Shown here one piece after another: positions 38,947 through 46,676 of a stretch of 64,000 nt of DNA (within the stretch, counting starts at the first letter, position 1; the number at the start of each line of letters is the position of its first letter). The stretch spans positions 50,315 to 114,314 of the forward strand of contig CASICJ010000006.1 in the NCBI GenBank assembly GCA_949373085.1, in the 5' to 3' direction. The position numbers and the translations under genes are program-made. This DNA is from an uncultured Verrucomicrobiales bacterium (GTDB taxonomy: Bacteria; Verrucomicrobiota; Verrucomicrobiia; Verrucomicrobiales; Akkermansiaceae). A model generated the notes under the pieces. It was not told the origin of the DNA. It worked only from the letters and a program-made list of their open reading frames with translations, and did no database searches.

Positions 38947-39777
38947 TTAGCGCTGTCGGCCTTTTCACCTCGTGTCTTTCGCTCGAGGCGGAAACGGTTC
39001 TATGGAAGAGCTAGCGGGGCCATCACAAGCGCGACCGGCACTTTCCAAGATGCCGCAATTGAATCGGGTACAAAAGTTGAGATCCGCATCACCTACAATG
39101 ACCAGTCCACACCCGATATCTTCACGAATATCCTTGGGCGAATCGAAACGGAATACCTCACAGAGGTTGGGCTGACTTTCGAAATCAAAGTTGGCACCAG
39201 AATATGGAAAGCTTTGGTCAATTCAGCAGAAAGCGATACTCCCCGCACTTTTGTCACCAGAGCCTCATCTTTCCCAGGAGCCGAACGAGTCGAAATGCTT
39301 ATTAGCTCAGAAGACAATGGAACCTTTTTCAGCTTCCCCCTCCGAACCAGTGAGAGAAACACCTTAATTGATCTCAATTTTTCGAGTGCCACGAATTCCT
39401 TTCTCACTTCTGGAATCAGCGCAGCAAGCATCCAGCCTAGTGAAATCACCCATGCTTTGGGGATCATTCAGACTGGCTCCACTGATCATCAGCTGACCTT
39501 CTCCATCACACCATCAACCATCGAGGTTCTAAACGAGGCCGACGAGTCGGTAAGACCCACCGCACCAAAAATTTCGAGCGAGATCAACGGCGATTCCATT
39601 TCTCTCAGCTGGCTGAGCGATAGACGCTTCCGCTACCGCATCGAGGGCACCTCCGACCTTTCTGCTAACCAATGGGCAACAGTCGAAACTCGTAACGGGA
39701 CAAGCACCCATATTTCCCGTTCCTACCCACTTTCGAACCGCCTCCAGTTTTACCGCGTCGTTGCAATCGAAAGGTAA
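38925..39777 (+). CDS. secreted protein of unknown function between eboB and eboE, one frameshift
   Basis: A GTG at 38925, inside the end of eboB, opens a good signal peptide (PKLRALISAVGLFTSC then LSLEAETVLW). One base too many near 39011 shifts the frame; afterwards the reading ASGAITSATGTFQDAAIE, QSTPDIFTNILGRI and so on runs to the stop at 39777. The mature part is beta-rich, with SYPLSNRLQFYRVVAIER at the end, like many Verrucomicrobiota extracellular proteins. No family recognised. It is encoded in the same direction as the Ebo genes and overlaps eboB by 22 bases. Confidence 0.65.
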
Positions 39778-39815
39778 TTCCTTGCGGCCACCGCCACCAA
39801 CGCTATGAAGCGGGG

Positions 39816-40944
39816 GTGAAGTTTGAAAGCCACCACCTCGCCTACTGCACCAATATTCATCCTGCCGAAAGCTGGGCTGAGACCTTCCATGTTCTCAAGA
39901 CCGATGTCCTAGCCGTACGCGATCGTGTCGCTTCCGGCAAAAAGTTCGCTATCGGCCTCCGGCTCTCGGCTCAAGCGGCCCTTGAACTTCTTGAAAACGA
40001 TCAGCTCGATCAATTCGAGTCCTGGCTGGCGCAAGAAAACTGCTACGTTTTTACAATTAACGGCTTTCCTTATGGGGCCTTCCACGGCACTCGGGTCAAA
40101 GAAAATGTCTACAAGCCGGACTGGACTCACATGAGCCGACTTGTTTACACCGAGCAACTCTTTACGATCATTTCGCGCCTTTGCCCGGCCGAATCAGGAG
40201 GTTCAGTCTCAACTCTCCCAGGTTCCTTCAAGGAATTTGGAGCCGACGAAAATCTCATTTTCGCAAACCTTTATTCCTGCGCTCTTACCATCGAGACCCT
40301 CGCCAAAGAAACAGGTAAAGACCTCCACCTCGGACTTGAACCCGAGCCTCTCGGACACTTCGAAAACACCGAAGAAACCCTCGCCTTCTTTGAGCGCTTT
40401 TTTGCTTGGTGTGGGAGTCGAGAAACTCGATCCCAACCCAATCAAAAATCACATCGGCATCAACTACGACACCTGCCACTTCGCGCTCGAGTTCGACGAC
40501 TGCCACCAATCCCTCAAGGCCGCTCACCGAGGCTGGACTTCGCATCTCAAAAATCCATCTCTCCAACGCTCTCTCCTTCGACCCGCAAAACCCTGAAGCT
40601 CTCGAAGCGATACGGCCCTTCGACGAACCGACCTACCTTCACCAAGTCATTCTCAACACCGACCCTCTCACCCGCTTCAAGGACCTCCCAGAGTTTAGAG
40701 AAGTCCACCACGGCCACCGAGGGCCGAATCCATTTCCACGTTCCGCTATACTCCGAACCCACTTTCCCCACTGGCTTCCACCCTTGACCACGCTGAAGCC
40801 GCTCTCACCTATCTCAAGGAACACCCTACAACCTGCCCGCACCTCGAGATCGAGACCTACACTTGGGGAGTTCTCCCCGACCAACTCCAAAAACCGCTGA
40901 CTGATCAAATCAGCGCCGAATACGAGTGGGTTCTCTCACGCTAA
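39816..40944 (+). pseudogene. eboE: EboE-like metabolite traffic protein, four apparent frameshifts
   Basis: TIM-barrel protein of about 375 residues, GTG start preceded by GGGGG. HLAYCTNIHPAESWAETF, VFTINGFPYGAFHG, KPDWTHMSRLVYTEQL and STLPGSFKEFG are EboE hallmarks. The remaining motifs lie in other frames: HIGINYDTCHFALEF, AGLRISKIHLSNAL, RIHFHVPLYSEP and TWGVLPDQL, ending at TAA 40942-40944. Indels are needed near the T6 tract at 40398-40403 and near 40522, 40712 and 40788. All recognisable barrel motifs survive, so the gene is probably intact in the organism. Confidence 0.82.
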
Positions 40945-41086
40945 TTTCAGCCAAGGCATTCTCCAGACTCGACGTCCATAGATGTTCCTTACTTAATTCA
41001 GGAGTCTAAGTTGGATTAGAAAAAACAATTTTTTGAAGTTTGTTGCTTGCCAAAAACCGCCTTGTTTCTGAGAGTTTGCCCAACGC

Positions 41087-41176
41087 GGAGGGGTGGCAGA
41101 GTCTGGTTTAATGCACCGGTCTTGAAAACCGACGTAGCGCAAGCTACCGAGGGTTCGAATCCCTCCCCCTCCGCCA
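41087..41176 (+). tRNA. tRNA-Ser (anticodon UGA), CCA encoded
   Basis: Acceptor arms GGAGGGG and CCCCTCC pair; the anticodon loop CTTGAAA holds TGA; the long variable arm (TAGCGCAAGCTA) identifies a serine tRNA; GGTTCGAATCC is the T arm. The discriminator is G and a CCA follows in the genome. Confidence 0.97.
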
Positions 41177-41203
41177 TAGCTTTCCTTCATCACAGAAAGG
41201 ATC

Positions 41204-41237
41204 GGGCGTTCTCAGCAATGGGAACGTCCTTTTTTTG
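41204..41237 (+). terminator. rho-independent terminator after tRNA-Ser
   Basis: Stem GGGCGTTC / GAACGTCC (one G-U pair) with a 10-base loop, followed by eight T. Confidence 0.85.
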
Positions 41238-41343
41238 TCTCGTATCTTAAACGCATGAAAATGCACCCAAATGACCCTTTTTCGAGCAACAAATAGGCAA
41301 CGAGAGTTATTATCTTGGTTTAGTCTACCGCCACAACGCATAA

Positions 41344-41844
41344 TTAAACCTTCTCTGGAATCGTCCCAAAGAGGGCGATTTCTTTGAAAAGTTCAACATG
41401 ATCAATAGCAACTTCACTTTGTGATTCAGCGTGCAGTAAATCGTCAAAAACTTTCGAAAACTGGTCGAGAAGATCAGGAGGAGTGGCATGCAATCCTCGA
41501 ACGACCATACTCCAACTTAGCAGCAAGCGAACCTCATCTTCTACCGCGCAGACTAACTTTACAACAGTATGACGACTATCCGCTTCGATTTTATCGTAAA
41601 GTTCGCGCACCGCTTCCTCACGGCCTTCCAAAATCTGAAGAATCCGATCCTCGTTCACCACCAAAAGACCAGTCACATCCCTTTCGTTGTTGGCTTTAAC
41701 AGATTTACTTTCGATATCATCGAAATCAGCATCCGTAAACGGCTCGGTTGGTTTACTGAGATAAGTCAGTCGAAAAATGGGGTATTCTTCCTCCTGCTGA
41801 ATCGTCTCCCAAAGGAGACTCATGCGTGATAGTTCGTCTGACAT
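41344..41844 (-). CDS. BLUF-domain blue-light photoreceptor, single domain
   Basis: Protein of 166 residues from ATG 41844; an upstream in-frame ATG at 41934 adds an unrelated leader. The BLUF flavin-binding domain occupies residues 24-120. The three residues of the photocycle are in place: Tyr28 in RLTYLSKP, Asn52 in KANNERDVTGLL and Gln70 in ILQILEG. Their spacing of 24 and 18 residues equals that of AppA (21, 45, 63). IEADSRHTVVKLV and RLLLSWSMV complete the fold. The C-terminal helices have no effector domain, so it should act by protein-protein contact. It diverges from a DUF4870 protein. Confidence 0.9.
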   Translation of the reverse strand: MSDELSRMSLLWETIQQEEEYPIFRLTYLSKPTEPFTDADFDDIESKSVKANNERDVTGLLVVNEDRILQILEGREEAVRELYDKIEADSRHTVVKLVCAVEDEVRLLLSWSMVVRGLHATPPDLLDQFSKVFDDLLHAESQSEVAIDHVELFKEIALFGTIPEKV

Positions 41845-41953
41845 AGCCAGAGATTGACACAAGTAGAATCTCACGGCGAGTAAATTGCCTTGGGAGCCAT
41901 GCGAGAAGCTCTTTTGTAATAGGCAAAATCTCATAAAAGAATACCGTTCTCGA

Positions 41954-42346
41954 ATGGACCAACTTCCGCCTGCCGCCGCGCCACCGCCATCTCATCACTC
42001 CGGCGTTCCCGTTCCCGAACGCCAATGGGGCATGTTCGCCCACCTTTCAGCATTTTCTGCGTGTGTAGGAATCCCTTTTGGAAACATCGTCGGACCACTA
42101 ATCATGTTTTTGATTAAAAAAGACGAATATCCCTTTGGAGGAGATCAGGCCAAGGAAGCCCTTAACTTTAATATCTCTTGCACTCTATATCGTCTGATTT
42201 CCATTGCGCTCTGCGTCGTTGTTATCGGGTTCGTTCTCCTGCCCATTCTCGGCGTATTCTGGCTTGTAGCTACGATCATAGCCGCCGTGAGGTCGAATGA
42301 AGGGGTTTCATACCGCTACCCTCTCTGCATTCGCTTCGTCAGCTAG
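41954..42346 (+). CDS. DUF4870 (Tic20-like) membrane protein
   Basis: Protein of 130 residues from ATG 41954; earlier in-frame ATG (41885) lacks natural sequence. A Pro-rich head precedes RQWGMFAHLSAFSACVGIPFGNIVGPLIMFLIKKDE and GDQAKEALNFNISCTLY, both typical of DUF4870, and three membrane segments. The family resembles Tic20 and has unknown function. The adjacent glycerate kinase starts 32 bases later on the same strand. Confidence 0.88.
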   Translation: MDQLPPAAAPPPSHHSGVPVPERQWGMFAHLSAFSACVGIPFGNIVGPLIMFLIKKDEYPFGGDQAKEALNFNISCTLYRLISIALCVVVIGFVLLPILGVFWLVATIIAAVRSNEGVSYRYPLCIRFVS

Positions 42347-42378
42347 ACGCTTGGCCTTTTTACTGCTTCAGATCTGTC

Positions 42379-43490
42379 ATGCGCGTCCTTATTGCCAACG
42401 ATAAGTTTAAAGGTTCTCTCCCCGCAAGCGAGGTCGCGCAAGCGATACAGATACGGGACTCCCTTCCAACTGCGAAGTCGATCTCTGCCCCATTGCTGAC
42501 GGCGGAGAAGGATTCACTTCTACTATGCTTACAGCACTCGGCGGCCAGTGGGTTGAATGCGACACCGTAGATGCCCTTCATCGCCCTCTTAGAACCCGTT
42601 ACGCCATCACCAATACAGGACTAGCTGTCATGGAAATGGCATCTGCCTCAGGCTTCGAGCTCATTTCAGAAAAAGATCGCGATATCCTGCAATCATCCAC
42701 TTACGGCACCGGACTCATGATCCGCCACGCAGCCGACCAAAAAAACGTCGAGCGGATCCTTATTGGCATCGGTGGCTCCGCAACCAACGACGGCGGAGTT
42801 GGGATGGCGGACGCGCTCGGTGTTCTTCTTACTTGATTCCGAAGAAGACCCCCTCTCTCCCTGCCCAGCCGGGCTGGCAAAACTCGCCCTCATTGATCGC
42901 GATCAACTCGTTGACCTACCAGCGATCGATGTCGCCTGTGATGTCGACAACCCCGTCCTTGGGCCAAACGGAGCCACCGCCATTTTTGGTCCGCAAAAAG
43001 GGGCCAACAAAATCGAACAAGAGGCCCTTGAAGCATTCCTACACTCATCTCGTCAAAGTCACCAAAGCCACCGACCTTTCCGAAGTTGCCCGGGGCCGGG
43101 GCAGCCGGCGGACTCGGTTTCGGCCTGATGTATTTTCTCGGGGCCGAACTCCATCCGGGCTTTGATCTCGTCTCAAAAGCCCTCGATCTCCCTGCCCGGA
43201 TCAAGCAAGCCGATCTCGTCATTACCGGTGAGGGATCGCTCGATGCCCAGTCGCTCGCTGGAAAAGGCCCGGTCGGCATTGCCCGCCTTGCTAATGAGCT
43301 TGGAAAACCAACCATCGCGATCGCTGGACACATTTCCAATGAAGTCCGCCATTCTGGACTATTTAAGCAATGCGGGGCTCTCACCGACTTCGACCTTCCC
43401 CTCGAAACTCTCATGACAGATACCGCCAACCTTCTTTCGCGCAAAGTTCGTGAGCTAAGTGACTTGCTCCTCCTGCACGGACAAGGTTAG
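42379..43490 (+). pseudogene. glycerate kinase (GarK/GlxK family), about four frameshifts
   Basis: Type I glycerate 2-kinase phosphorylating D-glycerate. Conserved blocks occur in order but in different frames: MRVLIANDKFKGSL, then IADGGEGF and ILIGIGGSATNDGG, then DVACDVDNPVLGPNGATAIFGPQKGA, then AGAAGGLGFGLMYFLGAE and VITGEGSLDAQS. Indels are needed near 42447, 42826, 43045 and 43090. The protein between is well conserved, so assembly error is more likely than decay. The gene ends 11 bases before fabD. Confidence 0.82.
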
Positions 43491-43501
43491 CTCGCTCTCA
43501 C

Positions 43502-44429
43502 ATGAGCAAAGCAGTTCTCCTCTTCTCCGGACAAGGCGCCCAAAAAGTGGGCATGGGCAAAGATCTCGTCGAAGCCTATCCCACCGCCAAAGCACTTTTC
43601 GAAAAAGCGGACTCAGTCCTAAGCCGTCCATTGACAGATGTCATGTTCAACGGCCCAGCTGAAGACCTGACTCGGACCGGTAATTGCCAACCTGCCCTTT
43701 TTCTGCACGGGCTTGCTCTTCTCGAAATTCTTCGTGAAAAAGTTCCTTCGCTTGAGCCCGTTGCTGCCGCCGGACTTTCCCTCGGGGAGATGACCGCGCA
43801 CTGTGCTGCTGGAACTTTCACTTTTGAAGAAGGACTCGAACTTGTTGCCCGCCGCGGCGAACTCATGGATGAAGCCTGCGAAGCCAACCCCGGAACCATG
43901 GCCGCAATGATCGGAGGCTCCGACGAAGACGTGGCCCGCCTCGCTAGCGATTGCGATGTCGATGTTGCCAACCTAAACTGCCCAGGACAAACCGTCCTCT
44001 CCGGCAAGGAGGAAGGAATCGACACCGCCGTTTCAAAGGCCAAAGAGTATGGACTTCGGATGGGCAAGAAGCTGAAAGTGGCCGGAGCCTACCACTCGCG
44101 CCTCATGGCAGGGGCTAAGGAACAGCTCGGAGAAGCCCTTGCCGTCACCGAATTCGTCTGAACCCAGAATTCCGGTCGTTTCCAATTTTCTCGCCGCACC
44201 AGCAAAGGGCCTAGATGCCATCCGGGCCTCTCTTAAAGATCAAGTCACTGGCTCGGTGCGCTGGATCGAATCCATCCGATTGCTCCGTGAGCAGGGTCAC
44301 GACCTTTTCATCGAACTTGGTCCAGGAAAAGTTTTGGCCGGATTTATGGCCCGAATCGATAAGGAGGCTCGCATTATTTCTATTGAAGACGCTAAATCCC
44401 TACAAGCTGGAGTCGCCGAGCTTTCCTAA
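43502..44429 (+). CDS. fabD: malonyl-CoA:ACP transacylase, one apparent frameshift
   Basis: Transfers malonyl groups from CoA to acyl carrier protein to start fatty acid elongation. FSGQGAQKVGMGKDLVE, GLSLGEMTAHCAAG with the nucleophile Ser, ARRGELMDEAC, NCPGQTVLSG and AGAYHSRLM are all present. The first frame stops at TGA 44159-44161 after LAVTEFV. One surplus base near 44155 explains it: the continuation SEPRIPVVSN, QVTGSVRWIESI and ELGPGKVLAGF lies in another frame to 44429. FabD is usually essential, so error is the likely cause. It follows glycerate kinase closely. Confidence 0.9.
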
Positions 44430-44515
44430 GTCAAAAAAATTACGCTTCAGGACAAATTAGTTCTTGTTCCTCTTAGCGGGTCGTCCTAGCGTCCCGCCGT
44501 CCTAATCGGCAATGC

Positions 44516-44592
<77 letters not shown>

Positions 44593-44620
44593 CTTTTACA
44601 GTGTTTTGCCAACCTGTCCA

Positions 44621-44647
44621 ACTCTCCATAGACGGAGAGTTTTTTTA
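44621..44647 (+). terminator. rho-independent terminator after tRNA-Asp
   Basis: ACTCTCC (44621-44627) and GGAGAGT (44634-44640) pair around a 6-base loop, with a run of T after the stem. Confidence 0.85.
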
Positions 44648-44797
44648 TCCTCAATCTAGAAGCTCCCTAGATTCTTTGTATTTTCATACTCCCCATTCAG
44701 ACACCGAAATAATCGGCCATAGATCTTCTTCCAATGAAGAGACATTCCATCATTTCCAGCGTCCCCCGAGAATGTTACCTCAGGCCTAACCACTGAC

Positions 44798-45439
44798 ATG
44801 CTCGACGACTTTTTTTCCTCAAATCCTTCTCTGAAGATCTGTGGTGTGACCACGCTCGGGGATGCCGAACGCCTTGCTAAGCTCAAGGTCGCGGCTCTTG
44901 GATTAAATTTTTGGCCTCCGTCAAAACGATATTGCTCGCCTGAAAACGCCTCAACGATAGCCTCGCATATCGCTGGCGATATCCTACGCGTCGGAGTCTT
45001 CGTCAATAATTCACTCCCCCTCGCCATTGAACTCATCGATGAATGCCTCATCGATATTGTTCAACTCCATGGCGATGAAACTGCGGAAGAAGTGAACTTT
45101 TTTATCGATCAAGGAATCCCAGTCATTAGGGCCGTTTCTGCAGACAAGCTGCCAGATTACGAACTCCCGTCTCATAACTTTGCCCTCCTCATCGACACTC
45201 CTGCCGGGAAGAACTACGGCGGCACCGGAAAGACCTTTGATTGGTCCATCGCTGAAGAATTTATCCGAAAACACCCAGAGGTTCCCACCCTTCTTGCTGG
45301 TGGTATCAATCCAGCAAATGCTGGCGAAGCCCTCGCTGCAGTTAAACCAGCCGCCCTTGATATTGCCAGCGGCGCCGAGTCGGCGCCCGGAATCAAGGAT
45401 TTCAAAAAAGTCCAAGCCCTCATGCAAACCCTCTCATGA
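44798..45439 (+). CDS. trpF: phosphoribosylanthranilate isomerase
   Basis: Tryptophan biosynthesis enzyme, an Amadori isomerase of 213 residues. KICGVTTLGDAERLA carries the catalytic Cys, VGVFVNNSL and VQLHGDET follow, then ALLIDTPAGKNYGGTGKTFDW with the catalytic Asp, LAGGINPANAGEAL and DIASGAESAPGIKD. The final ATGA overlaps the crcB start, so they are translationally coupled although unrelated in function. No other trp gene lies in the window. Confidence 0.95.
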   Translation: MLDDFFSSNPSLKICGVTTLGDAERLAKLKVAALGLNFWPPSKRYCSPENASTIASHIAGDILRVGVFVNNSLPLAIELIDECLIDIVQLHGDETAEEVNFFIDQGIPVIRAVSADKLPDYELPSHNFALLIDTPAGKNYGGTGKTFDWSIAEEFIRKHPEVPTLLAGGINPANAGEALAAVKPAALDIASGAESAPGIKDFKKVQALMQTLS

Positions 45440-45816
45440 ATGCTCTTCTTGTTTTTCTTGGCGGCGGACTTGGTTCACTCGCGCGCTACGGCCTCTCCTC
45501 CGGGGTACAATCCCTTGCGCAAAATACAATGATCCAGCGATTCCCAGCCGGTATCCTTGTTTGTAACCTTCTTGGCTGCTTTTTGATCGGCTGCCTCTTT
45601 GGCTACTTCACCGGTAAAAGCGCCCCAGCATGGGTTTTCCCCCTTCTAGCAACCGGTTTCCTCGGCGGATTCACGACATTTTCGACCTTCGCCCGTGACA
45701 CCCACTCGCTCTGGACCACCGGACTAACCCAATTTGCGATCTTGAAAGTTTTCCTTTCCGTGGCCCTGGGCCTGATTGCCGTAATCGCTGGGATCAAGCT
45801 GACTCATTCCCCCTGA
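45436..45816 (+). CDS. crcB: fluoride efflux channel CrcB (Fluc)
   Basis: Small membrane channel of 126 residues that exports fluoride. Four membrane helices are visible. GGGLGSLARYGLSS, FPAGILVCNLLGCFLIGCLFG (in parts) and GFLGGFTTFSTFARDT, with the central Asn and the FxxFST-like motif, are family hallmarks. It overlaps trpF by four bases, and no fluoride riboswitch precedes it. Confidence 0.95.
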   Translation: MNALLVFLGGGLGSLARYGLSSGVQSLAQNTMIQRFPAGILVCNLLGCFLIGCLFGYFTGKSAPAWVFPLLATGFLGGFTTFSTFARDTHSLWTTGLTQFAILKVFLSVALGLIAVIAGIKLTHSP

Positions 45817-46294
45817 GTAATTTGATCATCTTGACGTGAGGGAGTCCGATCTCCTCAAAGATTTCTCCCTTCCGGTGATAGTCCAGTGAGTCGTAAAATC
45901 CCGCTACATCGACTCGGGCATTAAGCTCAAATCTCTGCACCCCTTCGCGGGCGAGAAGATTTTCAATGGCAATCATTAAGCTTTTCCCCACCCCACGACC
46001 CTGCTGCGGCCTAGCCACTGCGATCTGTCGAAGCTTAGCAAAACCCAATTCCAGAGTGGCGGCCACAACTGATCCGACCAATACTTCTTCGTGATAAAGG
46101 CCGAAATGCCGATCAAGTTTGTCCGCCTCACCTTCAGCCTCAGTCCATTCAAGGCCAAGCGGCTTCCGAAGCTCGTTAAACCTCAATCTGAGCAACTCTT
46201 GATATTCGAGCGATTCCGAGAAAACTTCTCGTAACTCCCAGCCTTCGATATCGGTCCAAATCCTATCCATCCCCGCAAAAGAATGGGTACGCAT
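45794..46294 (-). CDS. GNAT family N-acetyltransferase
   Basis: Protein of 166 residues; ATG at 46270 is an alternative start that drops eight residues. The acetyl-CoA-binding motif A is IAVARPQQGRGVGKSLMIAIENLLAREG and shows the typical Q/R-x-x-G-x-G/A pattern. FELNARVDVAGFYDSLDYHRKGEIFEEIGLPHVKM matches motif B, where the Tyr usually sits (quoted in fragments). Substrate unknown. Its end overlaps the convergent crcB by 23 bases. Confidence 0.9.
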   Translation of the reverse strand: MRTHSFAGMDRIWTDIEGWELREVFSESLEYQELLRLRFNELRKPLGLEWTEAEGEADKLDRHFGLYHEEVLVGSVVAATLELGFAKLRQIAVARPQQGRGVGKSLMIAIENLLAREGVQRFELNARVDVAGFYDSLDYHRKGEIFEEIGLPHVKMIKLLRGNESA

Positions 46295-46676
46295 CCAGAT
46301 TCCAGTCCACCAAAAAGTCCAAAACCCACCGAGAAGCGTGGGAAGGAACTAGTTTGCGCTTTGACTAGTGTATCGCTCCAATCCTTATACCGATCTGTCG
46401 GGTCTGGTTTCCTGGCGCCATCAGCTCTGCTGCAAGCTCTCTCGAGATTTGCTGGGTATGCCCCACTCAATGGGAAATAAGAGCAAAAATAGCCCTCAGT
46501 GAATGCGCCAGAATCCAAACGACATGCGATGGGCTCGAGAGATCGACAAAAAATCACGATTTTTTGTATTTTATTCTAGAAACAAGTTCCACTTGGCAAT
46601 TCCCTCCGCGCCACCATATTCTTGCGTTCCCTCCGGAGGGCACAACATCTGCTGATCCTCCTACGACTTTCCGACC
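46295..46676. other. 382-bp gap between GNAT and gltB with a strong AT hairpin
   Basis: No gene with natural codon structure is supported, although a minus-strand frame passes through. The region holds a perfect 10-base inverted repeat, ACAAAAAATC (46546-46555) and GATTTTTTGT (46558-46567), with a 2-base centre. With A6 and T6 in the arms it could end transcription on either strand. The gltB promoter should lie in this gap. Confidence 0.5.

Noticed and set aside
44159..44161. TGA inside fabD as a second selenocysteine codon
   Set aside because: The reading after the TGA in the same frame is not FabD-like. The FabD continuation lies in another frame, so a one-base indel near 44155 explains it, and no hairpin or Cys position is involved.
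46183..46557. 124-residue minus-strand frame upstream of the acetyltransferase
   Set aside because: It overlaps the GNAT gene in another frame and shows no domain or helix pattern; it looks like an open frame by chance.
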